A stretch of 64,000 nt of DNA, taken from NCBI RefSeq assembly GCF_001428245.1, contig NZ_LMRV01000002.1, forward strand, positions 1 through 64,000, in the 5' to 3' direction. The DNA is from Paenibacillus sp. Soil522 (lineage in GTDB: Bacteria; Bacillota; Bacilli; Paenibacillales; Paenibacillaceae). Below, piece after piece: positions 19,888 through 29,261 of the stretch (position 1 is its first letter; the number at the start of each line of letters is the position of its first letter). The position numbers were made by a program, and so were the translations under genes. Under the pieces are notes generated by a model. The model ran no database searches. It had not been told where the DNA came from and saw only the letters and a program-made list of their open reading frames with translations.

Positions 19888-20694
19888 ATGGGACTGCGAT
19901 TTACAGTATTGGGAAGCGGCTCGACCGGCAATGCGACGATCGTGCAGGGAAACGAGAAGACAGTGATTGTCGACGCGGGAATGAGCGCAAAGAAGCTGGA
20001 TGAGCTAATGCGTGAGCGGGGAGTGTCGGGCCATCAATTGGATGCGCTGTTCGTCACGCATGAGCATTCCGATCATATTAAAGGCTTGGGCGCTTTCGCC
20101 CGCAAGTATGATTTGACTATTTATGCGAATGAGGCAACATGGGGCGCAATGGAAAGACATGTCGGCACGATTGCCGCAGAGAAGCGAGTGTTTATGGAAA
20201 CAGGTGAAGAGGTCGCCTTCGGGTCATTGGTCGTACAATCGTACCCGATCTCGCACGATGCGGCGGAGCCGGTGGGATACTGCTTCGTAGAGAATGGCGA
20301 GAAGCTGAGTCTGGCCACAGATCTTGGGTATGTAAGCGAGAAGGTCAAGCGTCAAATCATTGATTCGGATGTGCTCGTGCTGGAAGCCAATCACGATACC
20401 GAGATGCTGCGCATGGGTCGATACCCGTGGAATACGAAGCGTCGTATCCTAAGCGATGTCGGCCATTTATCGAATGTGGCAGCGGGCGAAGCATTGATAG
20501 AGCTTATGACGGACCGAACGAAACGTGTCTATTTGGCTCATTTGAGCCTTGATCATAATCTTATGGATTTAGCGATGCTGACCGTAAACAGTATATTAGA
20601 GGATCACGGACTATTTTATAAGAAAGAGGAGCACCCGCTGCGTGCAACGTACCACGATAAGCCTACGCCATGGGATGAAGTGAAGCGGAAATAA
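19888..20694 (+). CDS. walJ: metallo-beta-lactamase fold protein WalJ (YycJ)
   Basis: The 268-aa MBL-fold protein carries the metal motif 'THEHSDHIKGLG' (about residues 57-68), 'ISHDAAEPVG' and 'LSNVAAGEAL'. It is the conserved last member of the core wal operon. Relatives show 5'-3' exonuclease activity and are linked to coordination of cell division, wall metabolism and DNA repair. Start and length are normal. The 3' end overlaps by 32 bases the end of the convergent small gene at 20663. Confidence 0.95.
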   Translation: MGLRFTVLGSGSTGNATIVQGNEKTVIVDAGMSAKKLDELMRERGVSGHQLDALFVTHEHSDHIKGLGAFARKYDLTIYANEATWGAMERHVGTIAAEKRVFMETGEEVAFGSLVVQSYPISHDAAEPVGYCFVENGEKLSLATDLGYVSEKVKRQIIDSDVLVLEANHDTEMLRMGRYPWNTKRRILSDVGHLSNVAAGEALIELMTDRTKRVYLAHLSLDHNLMDLAMLTVNSILEDHGLFYKKEEHPLRATYHDKPTPWDEVKRK

Positions 20695-20884
20695 GCGATT
20701 CCAGCTGGGCATCGAGCGCAACGGCTTTGGCGCTTAGCTCTTCTCTCGTTATGATGCCTTTATCTATTAAAATTTCTAACATGGCGCTTAAGGTAAGAAC
20801 GGTACGGTAGTGGTCATCCTTCAAATCTGCCAGCTTAGCGGCAAGCTGTACATGCTCCCAAGCGGCGGACGTTTTGGCTTTCAT
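20663..20884 (-). CDS. small conserved-looking helical protein
   Basis: The 73-aa product begins at the ATG after AAAGGAGAG. It is predicted helical ('LAAKLADLKDDHYRTVLTLS', 'LIDKGIITREELSAKAVAL'). The 'ILIDKGIITREEL' part recalls short conserved segments of nitrile hydratase-type accessory proteins, but function is unknown. Its last 32 bases overlap the 3' end of walJ on the other strand. The upstream extension to 20947 is not supported by a ribosome binding site. Confidence 0.65.
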   Translation of the reverse strand: MKAKTSAAWEHVQLAAKLADLKDDHYRTVLTLSAMLEILIDKGIITREELSAKAVALDAQLESLISASLHPMA

Positions 20885-21044
20885 AGCAGCATCTCTCCTT
20901 TGGCGGGACGGCTCATGAAAATAAATACTAATATTTCGTGTGCGCATCGACCGAATCTATTATTATTTTAGTCAATTCTTCCGAAAACATTCCTAGATTG
21001 AAAAAATAGTCTTGATGCCCATGGCATCGAGAGGAGCGACCGTA

Positions 21045-22418
21045 ATGAGCCTATTCGACGACGATTTTTATTCGACCAAAGTATCCAAGCGCGCTGCTCG
21101 CGAGAGTAGAAAAGAAAACTATGCTTTTCCATATCGGAGCGGTGGACGAAAGTGGTCCAATGTCCGCATCGCATTCGTATCCTCTTTTACGAGCGCGGTT
21201 GCCGCAACGCTGTTGTTTGGCGTCGTTTTTGGCGTAGGCAGCGGTGTAGACGGTGGAGGAGGAGCCATAGCGACAGCAGGCGAAGTTCAGGCGGTTGACC
21301 CGCTCGAGCGTCCCATACAAGCTTCCGCGAAAGTAAGGCCGGCCGTCGTAAGCATTATTAATCAGCAGATGTTTTCACTCGGCATCGGCGGTGATAGTGA
21401 AGAAGCGCTGCCGGATGACGCGGAAGAAAAGGGGACGCTGCGTGAAGCGGGCGTCGGATCAGGCGTCATTATTAGCAAAAAGGACGGCAAAGCCATTATT
21501 GTTACGAATTATCATGTAATCGATCAGGCGCAAGCGGTGAAGGTCGTTCTGATGAACGGAGAGACGCGCGACGCCAGCGTTGTCGGTATGGATCAAATTA
21601 CGGATCTTGCCGTGCTGGAGATCGATGCCAAAGGAATTGATGTTGTCGCGGAAATTGGCGATTCGTCTGCGCTTCGCCCCGCCGAATATATTATTGCGAT
21701 CGGCAATCCGTTGGGGCTTGGAGAGTCCGTTACAACGGGAAGCGTGAGCAAAATAAAACAAATCGTGCCGGTATCGCTGAACCAGGATGGCGTGTACGAT
21801 TGGGAGCAAGAGGTTATTCAGATCGATGCATCGATTAACCAAGGCAACAGCGGCGGACCGTTAATTGATTTGAACGGACGCGTCGTCGGCATTAACAGCA
21901 TGAAAATTGCCGATCTCGGCGTTGAAGGGATTGGCTTTGCGATTCCGATCAACCTGGCCATGCCGATTGTGGAGAGCCTGATCAAGCTTGGCCATGTGCC
22001 GCGTCCTTATCTGGGCGTATACACGATGGACTTGGAGCAGTATTGGGAGCAGCAGGGCTTTGAGGATGCGTTCGGCAGTACTGGCGAAGGCGGAGCGCTG
22101 CCGGATGCAGAAGGCAATGCTTCTGGTGAAGACGCTGAGGCAGTAGTTCCTGAAGGCGGTGAGCCGCTTAAGCTGCCGGACGAGATTTATGACGGCGTAA
22201 TCGTGCTGGAAGCGGCTGGTCCAGCTAAGGATGCGGGGCTGCTGTTCAACGATGTGATCGTTAAGCTTGACCGCCAGTCGATCGGCAGCACGATGGAGCT
22301 GCGTAAATACTTATACAGCCAGAAGAAGATCGGTGACGAGATTGAAATTAGCTATTACCGGGATGGGGAACTGAAGGTGGCGCATTTCGAGCTTGGCGAG
22401 AAGGAAGACGTGGAATAG
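21045..22418 (+). CDS. htrA: HtrA/DegP-type membrane serine protease
   Basis: The 457-aa protease is anchored by a membrane segment (about 45-65) with its active domain outside. The trypsin-like triad is visible: His in 'VTNYHVIDQ', Asp in 'ITDLAVLEID' and Ser in 'NQGNSGGPLID'. A PDZ domain follows (about 320-450, 'AKDAGLLFNDVIVKLD'). The PDZ region carries an acidic, Gly-rich insertion of about 40 residues (around 345-385). HtrA degrades misfolded secreted proteins. The wal-htrA-rlmH order is conserved (YycK in B. subtilis). The ATG after GAGGAGCG was preferred over upstream in-frame ATGs. Confidence 0.95.
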   Translation: MSLFDDDFYSTKVSKRAARESRKENYAFPYRSGGRKWSNVRIAFVSSFTSAVAATLLFGVVFGVGSGVDGGGGAIATAGEVQAVDPLERPIQASAKVRPAVVSIINQQMFSLGIGGDSEEALPDDAEEKGTLREAGVGSGVIISKKDGKAIIVTNYHVIDQAQAVKVVLMNGETRDASVVGMDQITDLAVLEIDAKGIDVVAEIGDSSALRPAEYIIAIGNPLGLGESVTTGSVSKIKQIVPVSLNQDGVYDWEQEVIQIDASINQGNSGGPLIDLNGRVVGINSMKIADLGVEGIGFAIPINLAMPIVESLIKLGHVPRPYLGVYTMDLEQYWEQQGFEDAFGSTGEGGALPDAEGNASGEDAEAVVPEGGEPLKLPDEIYDGVIVLEAAGPAKDAGLLFNDVIVKLDRQSIGSTMELRKYLYSQKKIGDEIEISYYRDGELKVAHFELGEKEDVE

Positions 22419-22426
22419 CATTGATG

Positions 22427-22475
22427 AAACCGATGCGCTAAAATGGGGAATCATTTTAGAGCATCGGTTTTTTTG
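22427..22475 (+). terminator. intrinsic terminator after htrA
   Basis: AACCGATGC.CTAAAAT pairs with ATTTTAG.GCATCGGTT, followed by T7. Confidence 0.88.
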
Positions 22476-22675
22476 TTGGATTTTAGGGAGAGCTAAGTGT
22501 AGAGTTATGCGGAATTTGTCGGCTTCACATGGAGAGGCGTTTTCTGATATGCTGTGTATAGATAAATTGGACAGACTGGTAAGACGAATATAGAACGTAA
22601 GACAAGAGAGTGACGCAGCGAAGCAGAAAAGACGACCTGGAATACAATCAACTAGGGATAGGAAGCGTGCAGACG

Positions 22676-22843
22676 ATGTATTGTGTGTGTAAAGAACATA
22701 TGGAGACGGCATTGGACCGATTTGTGGATGAGTATGAAGATGCGCCGGATGTAGTGGATTTGAAAGAGACGCAATTTGCCGATTGGGATCCTCCGCGCAA
22801 ATGCGATTTTTGTGATGAGCCGGCTACTTTTTTGGTTGTTTAG
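22676..22843 (+). CDS. CxxH/CxxC protein (BA_5709 family)
   Basis: The 55-aa protein starts 'MYCVCKEHMETALDRFVDEY' and ends with 'CDFCDEPATFLVV'. The Cys-x-x-His and Cys-x-x-Cys pairs suggest a small metal-binding (zinc) fold. The family is conserved in Bacillales in this same place before rlmH, with unknown function. The frame is open further upstream to 22610, but family length and the GATAGGAAG site favour ATG at 22676. Confidence 0.88.
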   Translation: MYCVCKEHMETALDRFVDEYEDAPDVVDLKETQFADWDPPRKCDFCDEPATFLVV

Positions 22844-22855
22844 GGCGAAACGGAA

Positions 22856-23060
22856 GAACGGATATTTTTTTGGTAATGTTCAGTGAAACGAAGAACGAAG
22901 GTATTATTCAGTAGTGTACATTGAGACAAAAGAATGAAGGTATTATTCGGTAATGTAAAGTGAGACAAGAGAATGAAGATTTTATTCGGTAGTGTACAGT
23001 GAGACAAAAGAATGAAGATATTATCGGTAATGTGCAGTGAGACAAAAGAATGAAGATTTA
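22856..23060. repeat. 39-bp tandem repeat, about five copies
   Basis: Units begin at 22856, 22895, 22934, 22973, 23012 and 23050 (last partial). Periods are 39,39,39,39 and 38 bases. The core reads like ATGAAG.TATTATTCGG then TAATGT.CAGTGAGACAAAAGA, with divergence concentrated in the first unit. There are no unique spacers, so it is not CRISPR. Because 39 is 13 codons, the minus strand stays open and would encode a 13-residue repeat, but no ribosome binding site supports translation. Confidence 0.9.
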
Positions 23061-23141
23061 GAGGGATATGTAGGGTGTTCATATCCGAAAAGCGGATCTG
23101 ACTGAAGGAAATATCCGAGACTATAAAGGGACGTGTAAGGC

Positions 23142-23621
23142 ATGCATATACAGATAGCTGCCGTAGGCAAGCTGAAGGAAAAGTATTTGGTGATGGGCAT
23201 AGCGGAATATGCCAAGCGGTTAGGGCCTTACGTGAAGCTCACGCTCACGGAAGTGCCCGATGAGAAGGCGCCGGAGACGATGAGTCCGGCGGAGGAAGCG
23301 ATTGTGCGCGAGCGAGAGGGCGAGAGGCTTCTGGCGCAGCTGAAGCCTGATGCGCACGTTGTCGCGCTCGCGCTGGAAGGCGAGCTCTGGTCAAGCGAGG
23401 ATCTCGCGGGCCAGCTCGATAAATTAGCCACGTATGGGCGCAGCCACGTGGCTTTTGTTATTGGCGGGAGCACGGGTCTTGCTCCCGCTGTGCTTAAGCG
23501 CGCCCAGCAGAAGCTGAGCTTTGGGCGCATGACCTTGCCGCACCAGCTGATGCGTCTGGTGCTGGTGGAGCAGATTTATCGGGCTGTGAAGATAAATCGG
23601 GGGGAACCCTACCACAAGTAA
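23142..23621 (+). CDS. rlmH: 23S rRNA pseudouridine-1915 N3-methyltransferase RlmH
   Basis: The 159-aa SPOUT methyltransferase modifies pseudouridine 1915 in helix 69 of 23S rRNA using SAM. It shows '[15 protein letters not shown]' at the N-terminus, the knot glycines 'FVIGGSTGL' (about 104-112) and the C-terminal '[17 protein letters not shown]' and 'GEPYHK'. Length matches the family. It ends 15 bases from the convergent araR stop with no clear terminator in between. Confidence 0.97.
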   Translation: MHIQIAAVGKLKEKYLVMGIAEYAKRLGPYVKLTLTEVPDEKAPETMSPAEEAIVREREGERLLAQLKPDAHVVALALEGELWSSEDLAGQLDKLATYGRSHVAFVIGGSTGLAPAVLKRAQQKLSFGRMTLPHQLMRLVLVEQIYRAVKINRGEPYHK

Positions 23622-23636
23622 AAACACAAACAACAA

Positions 23637-24728
23637 CTATTCCACTTCGATCGCTTTTACTGTTTCCCCCTCAATTAATACGGGCTGGTAGTAGGTGTTG
23701 GTGGGTAAGTCTTTTTTGCCTTGTAAATTTTTAATGACCCAGTCCGCTGCATCGCGTCCCATTTGTTCTTGGGGGTGCGACAGCGTCGTTAGTTGGATAT
23801 TCGCGTTTTTGGCGATATAGGAATTGTCCTGACCAATAATGGATAGCTCGTCCGGAATGGAGATTCCCAGTTTTCTGCATACATGTACGACTTCCAAGCC
23901 TACCTCGTCGTTGTAACACACAAGCGCAGTCAATTCATCCCGATTGTCGTTCAGATACACTTCCAAGTTAGCGGACATGTCCGGCTTCGTCTCCGTATCG
24001 AAAGAAAGCACATGCTCGTGCTGGAACCGTAATTTGGCTTCCCCAAGAGCCTTAATAAATCCTTTCATTCTAAACTTCCCTTGCAAATCATCCATCTTCG
24101 CGATGATGCCGATTTGGGTATGTCCTTTGGCAATTAGCTCCCGGGTTGCGAGATAGCTGGACTGCACGTCATCCAGACAGAAGAAAGGAACTTCCAACTC
24201 TTCATAATAGGCATTGATCATCGCGAAAGGAACTTCCTGCTCCTTAAAAGACAGGTAGTAGGCGATATTGGGGTTGTATACATTGCTTCTGGTAGGCTCT
24301 ATAATCAGTCCATCCACGCCGTAGGATAGCATCATTTCCAACGCCTTTTTTTCCTGGGAGATATCATTATTTGTACTGGCTAACAGCAAGGAATAGTTAT
24401 CTTCATTTAATCGGCTTTCAATGCCGCGGATAATGGAGGGGAAGATGTAATCCGAGATATAGGTCGTGATGACGCCGATCGTTTTATTCATGGTTTTTGC
24501 ACCCGTTCTGGACCGATATTGGCTGCTGACGTAGGTGCCGGATCCCCTCTCGCTTCGCAGGAACCCCTCATTCGATAACTCCAGAATAGCCTTTCGAACC
24601 GTTTGCCGGCTAACGTTGTAGCTCTCCTGCAAAACGTACTCCGAAGGGATTTTCTCGCCTGCTTTGTACGTTCCAGAGAGGATATAACTTTTGATATCTT
24701 CAATAATGAGCCGATACTTTGGCTTCAT
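23637..24728 (-). CDS. araR: arabinose operon repressor AraR
   Basis: The 363-aa repressor is a GntR-type winged helix (about 1-70, 'GEKIPSEYVLQESYNVSRQTVRKAI') fused to a LacI/PBP1-like effector domain (about 85-360, 'IGVITTYISDYIFPSIIRGIES'), the domain order peculiar to AraR. L-arabinose should release it from DNA. The ATG at 24728 gives the length of B. subtilis AraR; the longer frame to 24773 would run through the operator and is rejected. It is divergent from the ara genes, and boxes at both promoters indicate autoregulation. Confidence 0.93.
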   Translation of the reverse strand: MKPKYRLIIEDIKSYILSGTYKAGEKIPSEYVLQESYNVSRQTVRKAILELSNEGFLRSERGSGTYVSSQYRSRTGAKTMNKTIGVITTYISDYIFPSIIRGIESRLNEDNYSLLLASTNNDISQEKKALEMMLSYGVDGLIIEPTRSNVYNPNIAYYLSFKEQEVPFAMINAYYEELEVPFFCLDDVQSSYLATRELIAKGHTQIGIIAKMDDLQGKFRMKGFIKALGEAKLRFQHEHVLSFDTETKPDMSANLEVYLNDNRDELTALVCYNDEVGLEVVHVCRKLGISIPDELSIIGQDNSYIAKNANIQLTTLSHPQEQMGRDAADWVIKNLQGKKDLPTNTYYQPVLIEGETVKAIEVE

Positions 24729-24757
24729 GCAATCCACTTCTTTCATCGTTGTTCGAA

Positions 24758-24801
24758 AAAGTTGTACGTACACATTTTAGCATGAATTGCATGAAATGCA
24801 A
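24758..24801 (-). promoter_or_regulatory. araR promoter with AraR operator
   Basis: On the minus strand TTGCAT (24796-24801) and TAAAAT (24774-24779) are 16 bases apart, with a TG before the -10 element. Immediately downstream, centred near 24767, lies TTGTACGTACA on the + strand, matching the core of the Bacillus AraR box (ATTTGTNCGTACAAAT). The repressor would block its own transcription start. Confidence 0.75.
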
Positions 24802-24922
24802 ATGTAATGACATCATTTGCGATTTCAACGGTACAAGTTTTATGCTTTTCCATAGGAAAATACCATGATCAGACGAATAAGGACGGTACAGTAACTTATG
24901 TTGGTATAACTATTAGACTATA

Positions 24923-24951
24923 TTGACAAATGTACGTACAGAAAATATACT
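24923..24951 (+). promoter_or_regulatory. ara operon promoter with AraR operator in the spacer
   Basis: TTGACA (24923-24928) and TATACT (24946-24951) are exactly 17 bases apart, near perfect sigma-A. The spacer contains AATGTACGTACAGA, an AraR box core. Bound AraR would occlude RNA polymerase. The second box near 24767 is about 168 bp away, which would allow cooperative binding by looping, as known for B. subtilis AraR. Confidence 0.85.
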
Positions 24952-25260
24952 AAGGCTGTCAGTAAGAGAAAGCGCCTTCTTTCTACCACATCAGAAAGTT
25001 TAATTTCTTTGCAGCGATAAAACGCAAAGTAGATATTTCTGATTGGCTATAGAAACTTCCGCTTAAACGCGGTCGAACATCCTTGAAGTACTCCGATAGG
25101 AGTTTTTCTCATCGAAATTTTCCGGTTGTCTCATCAAGTGACCGATCCGATGGGAAGCAGCTAGTATAGGAATCGTAATCGGTTGGGTTAAATCACGAAA
25201 TTATATCGCGATATGAGCGAATTAATTTCTGTGCAACCCGCGAACAGAGAGGGGATATAT
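24952..25260 (+). other. long structured 5' leader of the ara operon
   Basis: About 300 bases separate the promoter from the kinase start, with no convincing gene. A nested inverted repeat is visible: ATCAGAAA (24990-24997) with TTTCTGAT (25036-25043), enclosing CTTTGC (25007-25012) with GCAAAG (25024-25029). There is no T-run after it. It may stabilise the mRNA or serve regulation. No known riboswitch consensus was recognised. Confidence 0.5.
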
Positions 25261-26883
25261 GTGATCATGAGTTATGTAGACTTGAAAGAAGCGATAACCA
25301 AGGGTGAAACTTCGCTGGGTATCGAATTCGGATCTACGCGGATCAAAGCGGTGTTGATCGATCGTCGTTTCGAGACCATCGCATCGGGAAGCTTTGAGTG
25401 GGAAAATCTGTTGAAAGACGGATATTGGACGTACAACCAGGAGGATATTATTAAAGGCCTCCAAACCGCTTATCGTGAAATGAAGCAGGAAGTGGAACGG
25501 AATTACGGAGTCACCCTCCGGACCGTCGGTTCGATCGGGTTTTCCGCTATGATGCACGGTTATATGGCATTCGACAGCACGGGTGAACTACTAGTTCCGT
25601 TTCGGACTTGGCGCAATGCAACGACCGGCGCGGCAGCAAGGGAATTAACGGACTTGTTCCAGTTTAATATTCCCGAGCGCTGGAGTATCGCCCATTTGTA
25701 CCAAGCGATATTAAACCAAGAGGAGCATGTGCCTCGCATTGATTTCGTAACGACGCTGGCGGGATATATCCACTGGCTGCTGACCGGCAATAAAGTGATT
25801 GGCATCGGAGATGCTTCCGGCATCTTCCCTATAGATGAGTCAACCCATAATTACCATCCAACGATGGTCAAGCAATTCGATGAATTAATCGCGGCCAAAG
25901 GCTATCCGTGGAAGCTTGAGGATCTTCTTCCCAAAGTGCATCTCTCCGGCGTGCAAGCTAGCGAGCTAACGGTGGCGGGAGCCGCCATTCTGGACCCGGC
26001 TGGGGATCTGCAGTCCGGCATTCCGCTATGTCCTCCGGAAGGCGATGCCGGCACAGGTATGGTTGCCACGAATAGCGTCAGGAAGCGTACGGGAAACATT
26101 TCCGTGGGCACTTCCGTTTTTGCGATGATTGTATTGGAGAAAGAATTATCCAAGGTTTACCCAGAGATCGATATGGTCACGACGCCGAACGGCAGTCCGG
26201 TCGGCATGGTGCATGCCAACAACTGCTCCAGCGATCTTAACGCCTGGATGGGATTGTTCCGTGAATTCTCCGAAGCCTTGGGATACGGCGTAGATTCCGG
26301 CAAATTGTTCAGCGTGCTGTTGAATAAGGCATTGGAAGCCGACCCGGATGGAGGCGGATTGCTTAGCTACGGTTATCTCTCGGGCGAGAATATTACGGGA
26401 ATCGACAAAGGGCGGCCGTTGTTCGTTCGCTCGCCTGAAAGCAACTTTAATCTGGCTAATTTCATGCGTACGCACTTATTCACTGCTTTCGGAGCATTGA
26501 AGCTCGGAATGGACATTTTGACCGAAAACGAACATGTAGCCATTGACAGCATTTTGGCTCATGGCGGCCTATTCAAGACTCCTGTCGTCGGACAAAAAAT
26601 GTTAGCCGCCGCGCTGAACGTACCGATCTCGGTTATGTCCACGGCCGGCGAAGGCGGAGCATGGGGCATGGCGCTTCTGGCTTCTTACATGACGGGCAAG
26701 GATCAAGAACAGAGCTTGGAGGACTTCCTCGAGCAGAAAGTGTTTAAAGATGCCGAAGGACAGGAGATTGCTCCGGATGGAGCGGATGTCAAAGGGTTCC
26801 AAGCATTCATCAAACGATACCAAGCAGGGCTCGCTATCGAACAAGCCGCTGTAGACCATCTGCTAGAGAACGGGAGGGACTAA
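25261..26883 (+). CDS. araB: FGGY-family kinase, probable L-ribulokinase
   Basis: The 540-aa FGGY carbohydrate kinase shows '[16 protein letters not shown]' (phosphate-1 loop, about 19-34), '[16 protein letters not shown]' (phosphate-2) and '[18 protein letters not shown]' (adenosine motif, near 475). It is followed by araD and araA in one operon, so the substrate should be L-ribulose. The protein is not close in motif detail to E. coli AraB and belongs to the longer xylulokinase-like group used in ara operons of Paenibacillus and relatives. Start: GTG at 25261, six bases after GAGAGGGG; ATG at 25267 is an alternative. Confidence 0.85.
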   Translation: MIMSYVDLKEAITKGETSLGIEFGSTRIKAVLIDRRFETIASGSFEWENLLKDGYWTYNQEDIIKGLQTAYREMKQEVERNYGVTLRTVGSIGFSAMMHGYMAFDSTGELLVPFRTWRNATTGAAARELTDLFQFNIPERWSIAHLYQAILNQEEHVPRIDFVTTLAGYIHWLLTGNKVIGIGDASGIFPIDESTHNYHPTMVKQFDELIAAKGYPWKLEDLLPKVHLSGVQASELTVAGAAILDPAGDLQSGIPLCPPEGDAGTGMVATNSVRKRTGNISVGTSVFAMIVLEKELSKVYPEIDMVTTPNGSPVGMVHANNCSSDLNAWMGLFREFSEALGYGVDSGKLFSVLLNKALEADPDGGGLLSYGYLSGENITGIDKGRPLFVRSPESNFNLANFMRTHLFTAFGALKLGMDILTENEHVAIDSILAHGGLFKTPVVGQKMLAAALNVPISVMSTAGEGGAWGMALLASYMTGKDQEQSLEDFLEQKVFKDAEGQEIAPDGADVKGFQAFIKRYQAGLAIEQAAVDHLLENGRD

Positions 26884-26885
26884 CG

Positions 26886-27581
26886 TTGTTAGAACAACTG
26901 AAAGAAGAGGTATATCAAGCGAATCTGGATTTGCCGAAGCACGGACTCGTGAAATTCACTTGGGGCAATGCGAGTGCCATCGATCGGGAAAACGGCCTGT
27001 TCGTGATCAAACCGAGCGGAGTCAGCTATGAGAAGATGAAACCGAGCGACATGGTCGTTGTGGATCTTGACGGCAAGGTGGTCGAGGGAGAGATGAGACC
27101 TTCCTCCGATACCGCGACTCACGCCGTGTTGTACAAACACTATCCGCAAATCGGCGGCATCGTGCATACCCACTCGACCTGGGCAACCATCTGGGCGCAA
27201 GCGGGACTCGATGTACCCGTCATGGGAACGACGCATGCGGACACCTTCTATGGCGCCGTGCCTTGCGCACGGTTCTTGAACCAAGAGGAGGTTGACCGGG
27301 GATACGAAGCGGAGACGGGTCACGTTATTATCGAAACGTTCGAGAAGCTCGGATTGGATGTCATGGCGATCCCGGCCGTCCTGCTCCAGGGACATGCGCC
27401 TTTCACTTGGGGGAAAGACGTGAAGTCGGCGGTCGTGAACAGCGTCGTGCTGGAGGAAGTGTGCAAAATGAATCTATATGCGCGGCAATTGAACCATTTT
27501 GCCAAAGAACTGCCTCAAGGCATTCTGGATAAGCACTATCTTCGGAAGCACGGGAAAGATGCCTACTACGGGCAGAAGTAA
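26886..27581 (+). CDS. araD: L-ribulose-5-phosphate 4-epimerase
   Basis: The 231-aa class II aldolase-fold epimerase converts L-ribulose-5-P to D-xylulose-5-P. Motifs in order: 'TWGNASAIDRE', 'IKPSGVSYEKM', 'SSDTATHAVLYKHYP' and the zinc ligands 'VHTHSTWATIWAQAG' (His-x-His) and later 'LLQGHAPFTWG'. The TTG start follows GGGAGGGACTAACG and lies two bases after the kinase stop. Length is normal. Confidence 0.95.
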   Translation: MLEQLKEEVYQANLDLPKHGLVKFTWGNASAIDRENGLFVIKPSGVSYEKMKPSDMVVVDLDGKVVEGEMRPSSDTATHAVLYKHYPQIGGIVHTHSTWATIWAQAGLDVPVMGTTHADTFYGAVPCARFLNQEEVDRGYEAETGHVIIETFEKLGLDVMAIPAVLLQGHAPFTWGKDVKSAVVNSVVLEEVCKMNLYARQLNHFAKELPQGILDKHYLRKHGKDAYYGQK

Positions 27582-27623
27582 TAGCCTTACCTATTATTAA
27601 TTACAGAAAAGAGGATGATCAAG

Positions 27624-29048
27624 ATGTCAGTAACAGCAGCTAAACAGTTTTGGTTCGTCGTAGGTTCGCAACATCTGTACGGGGAAGAAGCGCTGGCTGA
27701 AGTGAAAGCTCACGCGCAGACGATGACCGATGCCTTGAATAATAGCGGTGTGCTCCCTTATCCGCTTGTCTTGCAGGACCTGGCTGTCAGCGCGGATAAA
27801 ATTACAAGCATCATGAAAGAGGTCAACTATCGCGATGAAGTGGCGGGTGTCATCACGTGGATGCATACGTTCTCGCCTGCGAAAATGTGGATTCGCGGTA
27901 CGAAATTGCTGCAGAAGCCTCTGCTTCATTTGGCAACCCAGTTCAATGAAAGCATTCCTTGGGCAACGATCGACATGGACTTCATGAACCTAAACCAAGC
28001 CGCTCACGGCGACCGCGAATACGGCTTCATCAATGCCCGTCTGAAAAAACAAAACAAAATCGTCGTAGGCTACTGGGAACGTCCGGAAGTGCAGCAGCAG
28101 ATTGCGGATTGGATGGACGTAGCGGTTGCCTATAACGAAAGCTTCAATATCAAAGTCGCCCGTTTCGGCGACAACATGCGCAATGTTGGCGTAACGGAAG
28201 GGGACAAGGTCGAGGCCCAAATTCAATTCGGATGGACCGTGGACTACTTCGGCATCGGCGACCTTGTGCAATACGTGAATGCCGTTACGGAGCAGGAAAT
28301 CGACGATCTGATGGGCCAGTATGCGGAGCTCTACGAATTCGATTACGGCACGAACAGCAAAGAAGCCTGGGAAGCCAGCGTCAGAGTACAAGCAAGCTAT
28401 GAAATCGCCCTCAAACGTTTCTTCGACGAGAAAGGTTATAATGCCTTCACGACGAACTTCGAAGATTTGCATGGAATGAAACAGCTTCCTGGTCTTGCCG
28501 TACAACGTCTGATGGCGCAAGGCTACGGCTTTGCCGGCGAGGGCGACTGGAAGACGGCCGCACTCGATCGCTTGCTGAAAGTGATGAGCCGCAATCAAAA
28601 CACGGGCTTTATGGAGGATTACACCTACGAGATGGCGGCTGGTCAGGAAGCCATTCTGCAATCCCATATGCTCGAGGTAGATCCGTCCTTGGCAAGCAAC
28701 AAGCCGAAAATCATTGTTTCCCCGCTCGGAATCGGCGATCGCGAAGATCCGGCGCGTCTGGTATTCGACGGCAAAGCCGGCGAAGGCGTCGTCGTATCCA
28801 TGGCTGATTTCGGCACTCATTATAAATTGCTGATCAACGAGGTTTCCGCATTCGAGCCGACGGTTCCGGCTCCTAATCTTCCTGTCGCTCGCGTGCTGTG
28901 GACGGTGAAGCCGAACTTCCAGGATGGAGTGAAAGCTTGGATCGAGAATGGCGGCGGCCATCATACCGTCGTTTCCTTGAACCTGACGACAGACCAAATC
29001 GTAACCTACGCCAAGCTGGTTAACTTGGAATACGTCGTCATTAAGTAA
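27624..29048 (+). CDS. araA: L-arabinose isomerase
   Basis: The 474-aa enzyme isomerises L-arabinose to L-ribulose with Mn2+. It has the family start '[18 protein letters not shown]', '[16 protein letters not shown]', '[19 protein letters not shown]' and the metal ligand region '[17 protein letters not shown]' (Glu) with 'GGGHHTVVS' (His) near the end. The ATG at 27624 follows AAAGAGGATGATCAAG; ATG at 27615 is in frame but overlaps that site. It is last in the operon, and a strong terminator follows. The long antisense frame across this gene is a codon-bias shadow. Confidence 0.97.
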   Translation: MSVTAAKQFWFVVGSQHLYGEEALAEVKAHAQTMTDALNNSGVLPYPLVLQDLAVSADKITSIMKEVNYRDEVAGVITWMHTFSPAKMWIRGTKLLQKPLLHLATQFNESIPWATIDMDFMNLNQAAHGDREYGFINARLKKQNKIVVGYWERPEVQQQIADWMDVAVAYNESFNIKVARFGDNMRNVGVTEGDKVEAQIQFGWTVDYFGIGDLVQYVNAVTEQEIDDLMGQYAELYEFDYGTNSKEAWEASVRVQASYEIALKRFFDEKGYNAFTTNFEDLHGMKQLPGLAVQRLMAQGYGFAGEGDWKTAALDRLLKVMSRNQNTGFMEDYTYEMAAGQEAILQSHMLEVDPSLASNKPKIIVSPLGIGDREDPARLVFDGKAGEGVVVSMADFGTHYKLLINEVSAFEPTVPAPNLPVARVLWTVKPNFQDGVKAWIENGGGHHTVVSLNLTTDQIVTYAKLVNLEYVVIK

Positions 29049-29169
29049 TCCATAAATAAGGTAAAAAGAAGGCGGACTCGGGACAATCGTGGAGTTCAGC
29101 ATCTGATGGCGGATCCCGAAAAGGAGAAGCTGAACAGGGGGACGTCGCCGCTTCCTTGAGCAAAATGTA

Positions 29170-29228
29170 AAAACCGTTTCTTTGGTAAATGGGTGATTCC
29201 GTTTACCAAGAAACGGTTTCTTTTTTTA
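29170..29228 (+). terminator. strong intrinsic terminator of the ara operon
   Basis: AAACCGTTTCTTTGGTAAA pairs with TTTACCAAGAAACGGTTT (about 18 bp) around a 10-base loop and runs into T7. Confidence 0.92.
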
Positions 29229-29261
29229 TACAGATGTAAATCCCTTTATCAAAATGTAATG

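Noticed and set aside
22856-23060. Possible CRISPR array
   Set aside because: Units are contiguous with no unique spacers, and no cas genes are nearby.
22840-23082. Minus-strand frame encoding 13-residue repeats
   Set aside because: It exists because the 39-bp DNA repeat is a multiple of three; no start signal.
24729-24773. 15-residue N-terminal extension of AraR
   Set aside because: It would be encoded by the operator and promoter region; the shorter start gives the usual AraR length.
27990-29102. 370-codon open frame on the minus strand across araA
   Set aside because: It is the antisense shadow of araA, which has clear family motifs and a ribosome binding site. The antisense frame has no site or recognisable domain.
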